Shown here: positions 9,508-18,166 of the stretch, piece by piece | How the letters are laid out: each line of letters starts with the position of its first letter | Position numbering within the stretch: position 1 is the stretch's first letter | Assembly (NCBI GenBank): GCA_002049455.2 | Contig: KV919250.1 | Location: 1-39,839 of the forward strand | DNA: 39,839 nt | Direction: 5' to 3' | DNA from: Porphyra umbilicalis | Taxonomy: Eukaryota; Rhodophyta; Bangiophyceae; Bangiales; Bangiaceae | The notes under the pieces: generated by a model | Seen by the model: only the letters and a program-made list of their open reading frames with translations | Databases searched by the model: none | Told to the model about the DNA's origin: nothing | Translations under genes and position numbers: made by a program

Positions 9508-10389
9508 CTACTCAGACAAGCGCCTCTTGCGCAGCCTAGCCACGGGAGCTTCCTGCTCCGCCGCTGGCCCACGCAGACGCGCCGGCTGTTCGCCCACCTT
9601 CTTGCACGCGGCCACTGCGCGATTCATGGCGGCGAGGTCGTGTGCCGCGTGGCCCAGCGCCTCGTCCGCCAGGGAAATGACGCCCTGTAGCAGTGTCATG
9701 ATCTCTTCGGCCTGAGCGACGCGCAGGCGCGTCCTCTGATGTCGATGGCTGATGGAGAGGCTGTTGTCGTCGCCATGGGCAGCGCACACAGCCTTGACCT
9801 CCTTCTGGAGCAGCGCGGTCATCAGCTGCACCCGAGCGAGTGGCGGCTGAGACTCCCAGTTGCAGGCAGTCCGCTCGGTCCGGCCGCACAAAGTACAGCG
9901 CTTCCCCTTGTTGGCCGCATTGTCGTCACTCCGCTTCTCCACGGCCGCCCCCTCACCCCGAGACATTCCGCCTGCATCCACCGGCACCTCTCCCCCCTCG
10001 CCGCCTTCATGCACAGCATCAGTGCAAGGCTCGTTGGGGCGGTCCCCCGCACCGGCAGCGACGCCACAGCTAGCCTCCCCACCGCTGTGTGGTTGGTCAA
10101 CAGACTCGCGCGGCCGGTCAGCAACCCCTCCGGTCCCTCTTCCTCCTTGTTCATCGGTGCTTGTCCGGTCACCGCCACGCACCTCCGCGACTGATGGCGC
10201 ACCCAGGTGGCCTACACGGCCAGCGGCCGTGCGGCCATTGAGCAGCAAGCGCCTGCCGCCGCCGGCAGTGGGTGCGATCGTCCCCTCCAGGGCGGATGTC
10301 TTTTTCACTCGGAGGGTCTCGAGCAAGGGGACCGGGGGAAGGGACACGGGGAGTGATCGTGGGGGAGGAGGGTAGCGCCGAGAGGGCAA
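9508..10389 (-). CDS. hAT-borne second gene with Cys/His cluster
   Basis: A 293-codon frame inside the transposon, opposite to the transposase. The N-terminal ~150 residues are Gly/Ala/Arg-rich. The rest has normal composition: a putative metal-binding cluster C165-x2-C168-x7-C176-x25-C202-x2-H205, then a His/Arg-rich turn, then a predicted amphipathic helical stretch (~220-275, RVAQAEEIMTLLQGVISLAD...) and a basic tail. The switch from biased to balanced composition suggests a real protein. I recognise no family. A zinc-binding DNA- or protein-interacting accessory factor of the element is a guess from location only. The start is uncertain because the N-terminus is low complexity; a first Met inside 10200-10389 or an upstream exon is possible. 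Confidence 0.5.
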   Translation of the reverse strand: MPSRRYPPPPRSLPVSLPPVPLLETLRVKKTSALEGTIAPTAGGGRRLLLNGRTAAGRVGHLGAPSVAEVRGGDRTSTDEQGGRGTGGVADRPRESVDQPHSGGEASCGVAAGAGDRPNEPCTDAVHEGGEGGEVPVDAGGMSRGEGAAVEKRSDDNAANKGKRCTLCGRTERTACNWESQPPLARVQLMTALLQKEVKAVCAAHGDDNSLSISHRHQRTRLRVAQAEEIMTLLQGVISLADEALGHAAHDLAAMNRAVAACKKVGEQPARLRGPAAEQEAPVARLRKRRLSE

Positions 10390-10789
10390 GGGGATGTGGA
10401 GTGCTGTTCGTCCTTCGGACGGGTGGTGGCGTTGTCCCGCTACTACGGGGGTACGCGAGCGTAGCGATGAGATAGAGACTCACCTGTGGCAGTCGTACGC
10501 CGACTCACCACCTTTATGGTCCAGGGTGAGGGACTCAGCTCCGACTGTTTTAAAGTAGCCCTAGGCGGAGCTGCAGAGCTCCTGGGGTCTCCTGCCCTCG
10601 TCCACTGCCGGGAGGCTGGTAGGAGGTAGACACAAAGCGGACACCCGCACAGGAACTGCAGCAGACAGTTGGATGCCGTCAGTGTCGTGGTCAGAGCCGG
10701 TCGGCTGACCACCGGCAGCGGCTCCCTCAGCATGTACTATTCTGTCGTGGGTGATGATTCAAGCCACTCCAGTTTTTTTGTGCGGCGAT

Positions 10790-11470
10790 GCGGGAACCTG
10801 CCTCATTTTCGAGGGGCACCCTAGGGGTACAGTGCCAGCGACGGGAACGCCAGCGCTTGCGTGGTTGCCGGGCGGTTGGGATTGGGAAGGGGAAGGATGT
10901 CGCTTGTGAAACCGTTGCCTTTGGCCCTCATGACATGAAGGCAAACTGGAGGGGGGGTGGCTGCGGTTTGGAGGCACGCAGGGTCACACTGCCGTGCGTG
11001 GAAAAGGAAGCGCAGCCGTGGTGGCCCGCGAGGTGCAAAATTGAAGGCGAGGATTGTCGTGTGTGTCACAGTTCCGTCGGCCGTAATGACGTGGAGGCAG
11101 TATCGAGGGTTGTTGGCTGCGCTGCGGAGGCACCTCGGGGGCACACTGCCATGGGCGGGAACAGCAGCGCTGGTGAGGCGAATGGCGAAGCGGGAAAGGG
11201 AAAGGGGGGAGGGTCCCGCTCCTACAGCCCTTCGCCTTTGGCCATGACGAGGCGGTAGCAACATTGGGGGGCTGGCACTGAACTGTGGAGGCACTCGGGG
11301 GGCAAAGAGCTAGCGGAGGGAGCACCAGCCCTAATCTGGCCGACGAGGAGGGGGGGAGGGAAGGGAAGGGTACTGTCCCTCGTGCCGCAGTTCGCCGTTG
11401 GACCGAAAACGGTGGAGGAATTGTCGGTGTGGCAGGTTCTTGACAGCGGGGCCATCCGTGGAACATTTTG
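10790..11470. repeat. degenerate ~157-bp tandem repeat array
   Basis: About four diverged copies. The shared core (GGGCACACTGCCATGGGCGG and relatives) recurs near 10825, 10981, 11138 and 11300. A second core (CTTTGGCCATGACGAGGCGG and relatives) recurs near 10918, 11079, 11236 and 11393. Spacings are 156-162 bases. Drift is strong, with no continuous reading frame, so the array looks non-coding. It lies in the transposon between the minus-strand gene and the transposase. Confidence 0.6.
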
Positions 11471-12904
11471 CCAGTGGAGGGACACCGCTGGTGTGGTGAC
11501 AGGCTCCGGGATTTCGTTCGTGTGGCACGGTGTCGGTCCTCCTCCGACCAACCATGCCCACTCCGTGTTCCCCTGTTGTCGTCTCATTCAAGCGCTTTTG
11601 TTCCAGTTTACACCCCCCCCCTCCTAGATGGAACCACGGCTGACCCCTTTCTGACGCTCCGCGCGGGTGACAATGTGTTTTTTGTGATATAAAGAGGCCG
11701 GGTCGTTAAGCAAAGACACCGCCCTCCCCGTCATCCAGCACTGCCGGCCACAACCGCCCCCGACTACCACGGGAATTGGGTCTCCCGTCGTCGCCGCGTC
11801 GCTCTCGCAGCTGCTCCCGCGGATCATTCCTGGCCATCCGGACGTCCTGCTCCCGGCCGTCGCGACCACCACCGCCGCCACGGCTGCCGCCACCGCCACC
11901 AACACCTACGTCGTCGCGACTGCCGACCCGATGCCGCTGCCGTCATGCGAGGTGGGGTCAACTCACGGCTCGAGCTGCTCCCTCCCGTCCGCCGCGGACC
12001 ATCGCTGGTGGTACCGCCGTGTGTGCCATCTTGGGACTTCCGTCGCCGCGGCCGCCGCGTGCTGGGCGCGCCCGGGCGGGGCCGCCGCAAGTGTCGCCAT
12101 TGCGAGGCCGCCGGGACCCACGCCGCCCTCCGCGGGCGGCAGCGCCGATCGTTGCCCCGCCGCTGGCGCCCACCCGCGCCGCAGATGACGCGTCAGCCGT
12201 CAGCGGCGAGCAGGGCGCGAGGTGCGGCGTGGAGGCGGCTACGGCAGCCGCGGTGGCGGCAGCTACGACGGTAGCAGGGCGCCCGCCAGCGCCCCCATCA
12301 TCGGGCAAGAGGGTTGGCGACACTTGGGGTGTTGGGGCGGGAGTCGGGCGATCTTTGGTGATCTGCTCAGTCAGAGCAGGCCTTGACAAGTGACAGAAAA
12401 GAGGTAAACACTTGATTTCTTGAACTACATAGTTGCGAGGGAATGCACGTTGGGAGATCCTATGCATTGAGGAGCTTGGCGCTAGAGAGGGGGGCTAAAC
12501 GTGGCGCACTGATGACACATGAGGACTCTTCCTGCTCCTTTGTTCCGCTACGCAAGCTGCTTTTCCACCACATTATGTGCGGACACTGTTCTCTGCCAAC
12601 CTCTTGTTGCTCGACACCGCACGGGAGGACCGACTTGCCTCTCCACTGATGGTACGTGGCACCAATCTGCAGCTCCTCTCTATCTATAGCTCGGTTGAGC
12701 GGCGAGCCTCTGAAGAGCGACAGCACCGGCCACTACTTGCGTGTGTGGACACCCACCATCTTTTCTGACAACTGACTGACTGGATTGGTGCTCTTTGGCT
12801 GGCCTTGACAGTCTCATAGAGCCTCGTGGAGACCTTGTACGCCTTTCCGACGTCACATCACGAGCACGACAGGGGCTGTACCTTCCCACTGACGCGGTAG
12901 CGCC
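11471..12904. other. hAT interior upstream of transposase, no gene seen
   Basis: Moderate-GC sequence with only short incidental frames, and a GC-rich Ala/Arg/Pro-coding patch at 11770-12300. It should hold the transposase promoter and leader. A CTATCTATAG stretch near 12680 is AT-rich, but I cannot call it a TATA box with confidence. Confidence 0.35.
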
Positions 12905-15598
12905 ATGGAGGGCGACCACTTCGCGTCCCAGGAGGCCACGTCGGGCTCGGCCGCAGCCGATCCGGCGAGGGCCCGCTCAGCGGCTGCGGGGTCTGCGGCG
13001 ATGGAACCGTCACCGGGAGGACCGGAAGCGATCAGGTTGGCTGCGGGCGGCTCGGCAGCGGGCAGCGGAGTGGTGGGGAGCACAGCGGATGCTAGCTTAC
13101 CTGTGGCGGCGTCTGTCAGTGCGTCGGCGTTGCTGCCCCGCAAGCGTCATGCGACGGACAGCGACGGGCTGACCGAGGCCGTGCAGGACGACATCGACAC
13201 GATTTTGGGCCTTTGCGGGGTCGCGAAGGAGATGCCCGAGTCCATTGTGCACAAGGGGAAGCCGTACAACATACAAGAGGCCGGCTACATGGGCAGGACG
13301 AGATCGAGCGCGTGGAGCTTCTTGCAGGTGTACAAGGAGAAGCCCGACGCCAAGGACGCAACTGTGATCTGCTTGATATGCCACCGTTTGGGCTCCCGCA
13401 GCCAGCTACTCCTCGCGCAATCCAACGTCACCAACGCTATCAAGCACTTCCAGAACCTGGGCCGCGGCAACACGCCCTCCCTGTCCCAGCTGGTGCACGC
13501 GCGCGCAACGATGTTCATCTCCAAGAACGTCTCGGGGGGCAATCGTCTCAACCGGGGTACATCCGAAAAACCCATGGACAACTTCGTGGTGCCCAAGGCC
13601 GACAAGCGCACCTACCACCTCGACTTTGTTCTGATGCAAGTCATGTCCCTGTCGCCGCACGCAATCGCCACCAATGAATACATGCGCAAGTTCCTCAGCA
13701 ACGTGGCGTCCTACAACCCGCCGTCGCCCAACACTGTCACGCACCATCTGGCCGAGCTGTACTCCTTCGTTGCCGCCGCGATACGCGGACAGCTGAAGCA
13801 TGCCAAGGACCTGTACTCCGGCCTTCCTTTTTTGCACCTTGTGGCTGACTTGTGGACGGAGGGGCACACCAAGACGTCATTTGGGTCGGTTGTATTGCGG
13901 TACGTTAACCCAGCGGCGGGCGACATGGAGGAGTTGCACCTCGGCGTCTCCCTCTTTGTCGGGCGGCACACGCACGGCAACATCAGCAAGTGGTTGCTAG
14001 GTCGGCTGCTCTACTTCGGCCTGGACCAAGCCGACATTGCGTCGACAACTACAGACTCGGGTTCCAACATTCGGAAGGCGTTACGCTGTCTGCCTTACCC
14101 GTGGAACCCCTGCGTCGCCCACTCCCTGCACAACGCGGTCATCTACGCCCTCGGAGCCGTATCTGAGCGCCCGCAGCGGACAGAAGCCGGGAACGGTGAG
14201 GAGGAGCATCAACCGGAGCGGAGCAAGAACCCATCGGCCCGAGCGCTCGTGGCGAAAGGGCGGAAGCTTATGGGCCACTTCAACCACTCGGAGCGAAGTG
14301 TGGCGATCTACAAGGATGCCAACGTGCCGCACGACGGGCCGTGCCGCCTGCTCATTACGGACGTGCCCACGCGGTGGAGCTCAACCTACATATCCATGGC
14401 TCGGATGTACACGTGCTACTCGAGGCTCGCCGTCTTCTTTTCCTCAAGTGAAGTCGGGGCAGGGGCGCGGAAGCGGCAGCTGACGTCCTCGGAATGGGAC
14501 CGCCTCCGCCAGGTAATGGGCGTGCTGAAGGGCATTTTCGAGGTGTCGACGAGGTCCCAGAGCGCCACGCAACCTGTTTCGCACTTGCTCTCGCTGCTCG
14601 TGTCGTTGCGGCGTGTTTTGCACGACGAACGCTTCTTTGTGCCCGCTCGCGCAGGTCTGCCGCTCGCTGTCGGCAACAAGGCGATTGAAACGTACATTGA
14701 CGAACACAACACGGCGCCGGTGATTGTTGTGGACAACTACCTCTACCCGGCCGAGTATCTGTACGTGGATCCAGCGCCCGGCGATGAGCCGCTCTGCGAC
14801 GATGCGGCGACGGCTTTGCGCGTTCTGCGGAAGCAGCTGGATGATCGACTCTTCAACAAAGAAGACAACTCCCGGCATATCCTAGGCAGCGACTCGGTCA
14901 TCATGGCGTGCAAGCTGTCGCCGGGGGGCTCGCGGAAGATGCAAACGCTCGCTCGGCTGACGGGCAGCATCGACCCCAACTCCAAGGCTGTGTGGCTGCT
15001 CAAGGACCTTTGCGACAGAATGATCTCGCCCACCCAACCCGCATCCATCCGTCCTACCTCAACCACCACCACCGCCGCCACTAAGGCAATGAGGCGTGCC
15101 CGTACCTGCTTGGTGGAGTCGAGTGACGATGACGAGACGCAGACCCACGACCAGCGCAACTCGGCGGAGGTGTCGCACGCCGACGCGGCTAAGGCCGAGC
15201 TCGACGCCTTCTTGCAGCTGGTGGATGGCAACAAAAAGATGGACGCGCTCGAGTTTTGGAGGAACCAGAACAGCAAGTTCCCGTTGCTGACGTTGGTGGC
15301 CTTCTCTGTGCTCGGGGCGGTCGGTACGTTGGCGGCAGCGGAGCGGGCTTTTTCAACGGCGGGCAACATCATGACGCCCAACCGGTCTGCCATCTCGTCG
15401 CAGCACCTGGAGATGCACTGCCTGATCCGGGGAAACGCGCATCTGCTCCCGACGCCCCTCGGAAAGGTCCCCGTCCTGTCGGCAGTGGATGAGAACAAAC
15501 TGCGATCCGAGATGCCGTTGGCTGGTCGCCGTCAAGTGCCCGGAGATGCCGACAACATGTCGTCAGCAGACGACGTGCCAGTTGGGTGTATGCTGTAG
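12905..15598 (+). CDS. hAT family transposase
   Basis: An 897-aa uninterrupted frame that would catalyse cut-and-paste transposition of the surrounding element. Residues 1-80 are Ala/Ser-rich. A BED-type zinc-finger-like segment spans about 133-185 (SSAW, then C156-x2-C159, then H181); its usual final His is not evident. The RNase H-like core shows D315 in VADLWTE and D384 in TTDSGSN, matching the first two catalytic Asp positions of hAT enzymes. The conserved RW motif with W491 is in DVPTRWSSTY. The C-terminal hAT dimerisation domain (~781-846) is complete: FW, then FPLL, then AAERAFSTAGNIMTPNR. The third catalytic Glu cannot be placed by eye. Length is within the range of hAT transposases. 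ATG at 12905 (CGCCATGGAG) has good context. No frameshift or internal stop is present, so the element may be autonomous. Confidence 0.94.
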   Translation: MEGDHFASQEATSGSAAADPARARSAAAGSAAMEPSPGGPEAIRLAAGGSAAGSGVVGSTADASLPVAASVSASALLPRKRHATDSDGLTEAVQDDIDTILGLCGVAKEMPESIVHKGKPYNIQEAGYMGRTRSSAWSFLQVYKEKPDAKDATVICLICHRLGSRSQLLLAQSNVTNAIKHFQNLGRGNTPSLSQLVHARATMFISKNVSGGNRLNRGTSEKPMDNFVVPKADKRTYHLDFVLMQVMSLSPHAIATNEYMRKFLSNVASYNPPSPNTVTHHLAELYSFVAAAIRGQLKHAKDLYSGLPFLHLVADLWTEGHTKTSFGSVVLRYVNPAAGDMEELHLGVSLFVGRHTHGNISKWLLGRLLYFGLDQADIASTTTDSGSNIRKALRCLPYPWNPCVAHSLHNAVIYALGAVSERPQRTEAGNGEEEHQPERSKNPSARALVAKGRKLMGHFNHSERSVAIYKDANVPHDGPCRLLITDVPTRWSSTYISMARMYTCYSRLAVFFSSSEVGAGARKRQLTSSEWDRLRQVMGVLKGIFEVSTRSQSATQPVSHLLSLLVSLRRVLHDERFFVPARAGLPLAVGNKAIETYIDEHNTAPVIVVDNYLYPAEYLYVDPAPGDEPLCDDAATALRVLRKQLDDRLFNKEDNSRHILGSDSVIMACKLSPGGSRKMQTLARLTGSIDPNSKAVWLLKDLCDRMISPTQPASIRPTSTTTTAATKAMRRARTCLVESSDDDETQTHDQRNSAEVSHADAAKAELDAFLQLVDGNKKMDALEFWRNQNSKFPLLTLVAFSVLGAVGTLAAAERAFSTAGNIMTPNRSAISSQHLEMHCLIRGNAHLLPTPLGKVPVLSAVDENKLRSEMPLAGRRQVPGDADNMSSADDVPVGCML

Positions 15599-15967
15599 GC
15601 GACGGCGACGCGGTGTTTGACTGTGTGTGTATACCATCGGGATGTCTCGACTAGTGATGGGGATGGAGTTGTGGGGACTGGGAGAGTCACTGTGGCACTG
15701 CGGTGCGGCATCCCCTGCGTTGCCAAGATCACCTACTCGGCAACGCACGGGCCGCTCACTCGATGGCGCGCACACGTGCGACCGGGCACAGGCACAATAA
15801 CAACCAGCGCCTCCGGGCGTACATGTTTTTCTGTCGGTAGCTTTCCCCTCCGAGTCACCCAGCCGTGGCCTTGTGCGGAGCTGCTGTCGAGAGTGACGAG
15901 TATGCCCGCCAGCAGTGATTCGGGTCGCTCCCACGCCAGACAGGTGGCCGAGGTCGAGTCCGGCCGT

Positions 15968-16172
15968 GAAAAATACCCGCAGAATACGCGGTGTGTTTCC
16001 TGGGAACAAAATACCCAGTCACACAACTCGGTCGAAAAATACCCACAAAAAAACGCTTACTGTTCACCGGTTGACAATGTACGCTTGGGTGGAGCTCTCT
16101 CTTTCCGGCACGCGGTTGCTTGACAGGAAAAATCTCAAATACGCAGACGCTGGCAGAAATTGAGTACGCTTG
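15968..16172. promoter_or_regulatory. hAT right subterminal motif cluster
   Basis: ATACCC preceded by an A-run appears three times (near 15968, 16009 and 16037). ACGCTTG is found at 16081 and 16166, and the near match ACGCTTA at 16053. These mirror the left-end motifs and are candidate transposase-binding repeats (inference). Confidence 0.55.
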
Positions 16173-16182
16173 AAGACCCCTG
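16163..16182 (-). repeat. hAT right terminal inverted repeat
   Basis: Perfect 20-base complement of 6006-6025, ending in CCCCTG. Confidence 0.96.
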
Positions 16183-16190
16183 GTGCAGAC
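16183..16190. other. hAT target site duplication, right copy
   Basis: GTGCAGAC, identical to 5998-6005. The pair defines the insertion point exactly. Confidence 0.95.
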
Positions 16191-16569
16191 GCCCCGCCGC
16201 AGCCGGAGCGTGTGCAACTGAAGGCCAGTTATTCATTTTGGTCACCCTCGGGCGGTTTCTACGTTCCGGTCAAGCACAGACGGATGGCTGCACAGTATCA
16301 GGTTACAGATTTCGACACTCTGGCTGTCGTTCTGGGGACCCGCAGTCCGGCCTTTGTTCCCGTTTTTCTGCTGACATTTACCATGCATTTTTTTGTATGG
16401 CAGGGGCATCATTGCTGATGCGGAGGGCTCGGATGTGGGGCCCACGGGTCTCCCAATGAATCTGTGTCGACATATGTGCGATGCCCTGGGTCTGCACCGT
16501 TCCACTGTCGTGCCAAGCACGGCTATTGATGTGTCGATTTCCGATGCCAATGTGTTTTCGCTTCAGTAA
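16191..16569 (+). pseudogene. Pro/Ser-rich protein gene, 3' part after hAT
   Basis: Taking the two target copies as one, the reading frame that stops at 6005 continues here in the same phase (APPQPERVQLKASYSFWSP...). Read straight through, it ends at 16418. A better model splices a 109-base intron, 16295-16403 (GTATCAGG...TTTTGTATGGCAG). After it the frame continues (GIIADAEGSDVGP...) for 54 more codons to TAA at 16567-16569. The polypyrimidine-rich acceptor and the balanced composition of the downstream exon support this. The domain is the unrecognised C-terminal part of the gene at 3579-6005. The sequence after the stop is AT-richer and reads as a 3' untranslated region. Confidence 0.55.
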
Positions 16570-16671
16570 ACTTTCTCTTTTTTATTTTCTGGAGTTATTT
16601 GATTTTGGCGTCAAAAGCACACGGTCGGCTAGGACGAACGCCGGCCCGCCCCCGCGCGAGTGCCGGCGTCA

Positions 16672-16707
16672 AAAACAAAAACCTACGTTCCTGTAGGTTG
16701 TTGTTTT
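16672..16707. repeat. 15-bp-arm hairpin
   Basis: AAAACAAAAACCTAC, six bases, then GTAGGTTGTTGTTTT: the arms pair at 14 of 15 positions. It lies between the stop of the interrupted gene and the dehydrogenase fragment. It could be a 3'-end RNA structure or the relic of a small inverted-repeat element; no target duplication was identified. Confidence 0.55.
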
Positions 16708-16911
16708 CGAAAAAAAACGGTCCGTCACGGCGACGTGGTTAAAAAGGCGAACAAACAAGTGGCTGTACACACCGCGTGAACAGGCGCACACAGTCGCTCT
16801 ACACGAGAGACGGGCGCACGCAACACGAGCGACGGGCGCACGCAACTCGGGCGAGGCAGACACAGACGAGGGAGAAAAAACCCGACACACACGAGCGCCG
16901 GGCGCCGCCGA

Positions 16912-16929
16912 CCCCCCCCCCCCCCCCCC
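16912..16929. repeat. C18 homopolymer
   Basis: Eighteen consecutive Cs. Comparable runs lie at 21095-21117 (23 Cs), 26539-26553 (15 Cs), 38254-38266 (13 Cs) and 38299-38310 (12 Cs). Lengths in the assembly may be unreliable, which matters for neighbouring reading frames. Confidence 0.9.
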
Positions 16930-17066
16930 ATTCACGCGTCCGCCTCCACCTCCGAGTCGACGGCCGCGCCCCCGTCGGCCGCCCGACGCACCCCCGCGCC
17001 ACCGCGGCGGTGCGGCCGCCGGCCCCGTCGGCGCCGCCGCCCGCCGCGCGGCGCCAATCACGACGC

Positions 17067-17540
17067 CGTTCATCGACGACTTTTTGAGGTCGGCAAGCGT
17101 CGGCGTGTAGCCGGGCGACGCGGGCGCCGACGGCTTGAAGTAGTTGCACTGGCGCGGGTCGGTCCGCGTCCGATTGCGGTTGGGGTGACCGTGGTACGAG
17201 CCGGGCGTCAACAGCAGCAGCTCGTCTTTGGTGCCCTTCGCCGGCCCCGACGCGTCGCAGCCGAGGGCTTGATCTCCAAAACCACCATTGGGGCCGTTAT
17301 CTGTGGCGTACAGGTTGCCATTGGTGTGTAGCGTGCCGTCGTACGAGTTGCGCAGGCCGACCGCGTACGTCTTGACGTCGAAACCGCCCGTCTGCACGCT
17401 GTACCGCTCGTTGGTCGTGGCATTGTAGGTCACCGCCCCGTCAAAGCCCGGCTTGCGCACATCTGCAATGAGGTAGGCGCCGGACAGGGGCGTCTCGTCG
17501 AGCCCCCCAAGCTTGATGCCATTGACGTTAGTACACGACC
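17067..17540 (-). pseudogene. glucose/sorbosone dehydrogenase-like fragment
   Basis: About 158 residues of a PQQ-dependent glucose/sorbosone dehydrogenase-like beta-propeller: LDETPLSGAYLIADV, then YAVGLRNSYDGTL, then LYATDNGPNGGFGD, then DELLLLTPGSYHGHPNRNR, ending in SSMNGVV. This is the typical order in the central part of that family (membrane-linked or secreted sugar/aldose oxidoreductases). The fragment begins at a plausible acceptor (GGCAG|GTCG at 17540). At 17067 it passes abruptly into low-complexity Ala/Arg/Gly codons with no further propeller blades. I find no convincing upstream exon in 17541-17930. It is therefore a single exon of a larger gene or, more likely, debris of one. A 28-base piece of it recurs at 1675-1702. 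Confidence 0.65.
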
Positions 17541-17730
17541 TGCCAAGCATAGCTGTATTCGTTACGCCACGAGTCCGCTAGGTACGATACCACCACCGGG
17601 GTCGCCACCCAAAGATCCGTGGTAGGCTCCCAATTGCAACCGACTCGACCCCCACCGATTGCCCGACATGACCAAGGTGGTGCTGCAAATATGAGCTGCG
17701 CTGGCCAAAGAGGCGGCGCCGCGCCAGACG

Positions 17731-18075
17731 GTGTCACCAGGGTCCCGCATGGGCGATTTTGGTCAAGATGCCGGCGGAATGGTGGACCCCGATGATGACT
17801 ACGAGGACGAGTGGAGCCCCCCCCCCGATGCCGACAACGAGAACGACGCTGACGCGACTGCGGTCGCATGCCTGGCATCCGACGCCAGAAGCATACAGCC
17901 AGAGTTGGACGAGGTGTCCCAGGCATGCCGCGAGCGGAAAGAGGCGACAGCGAACGACGAAGCGTCGGAAGTCAACGGCGCCAGCCAGCCGCCTCGCCTC
18001 CGAGAGTCTGATCTTGTGAGCCTTTGCGAGGCTTACGTGGCGCGGAGCGTGACGTTCTTATGGGTGTTACTTTAG
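17731..18075 (+). pseudogene. SANT/Myb-like transposon gene, truncated
   Basis: A 114-codon frame: acidic N-terminus (DPDDDYEDEWSPPPDADNEND), a Glu/Lys-rich linker, then ESDLVSLCEAYVARSV. The last part resembles the first helix of the SANT/Myb-like (trihelix) proteins that accompany PIF/Harbinger transposases. The expected continuation (a DPI-type motif and two more helices) is absent. At about 18050 the sequence switches to GGGCGTGT repeats. It is probably an internally deleted element or a gene cut by one. The family assignment rests on about 16 residues and is weak. Confidence 0.35.
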
Positions 18076-18166
18076 GGCGTGTTGGGCGTGTTTAGTGTTT
18101 AAGGGCGTGTTTAGGGCGTGTCTTAACGTGTCATGACCGCACGCCCTTCAAAAAGGGGCGTGTTGC
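18071..18166. repeat. GGGCGTGT repeat cluster with hairpin
   Basis: GGGCGTGT occurs at 18075, 18084, 18103 and 18114, and GGGCGTG again at 18156. The last copy pairs with CACGCCC at 18140 to form a short stem (18140-18162). Clusters like this are typical of subterminal regions of DNA transposons; the opposite end was not found. Confidence 0.5.

Larger units (their letters stand above)
6006..16182 (+). mobile_element. complete hAT DNA transposon, 10,177 bp
   Basis: The element is bounded by perfect 20-bp inverted repeats, CAGGGGTCTTCAAGCGTACT at 6006-6025 and its complement at 16163-16182. These are flanked by the identical 8-bp duplication GTGCAGAC. The CAGGG-type terminus, 8-bp duplication and internal hAT transposase agree with one another. 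Both ends carry short subterminal repeats. The interior holds an intact-looking transposase (12905-15598, +), a second candidate gene (9508-10389, -), a 15-bp minisatellite and a 157-bp repeat array. Perfect ends and an uninterrupted transposase imply recent insertion. It is long for a hAT element (2.5-5 kb is common), so about 6 kb of extra sequence rides inside. Confidence 0.96.
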
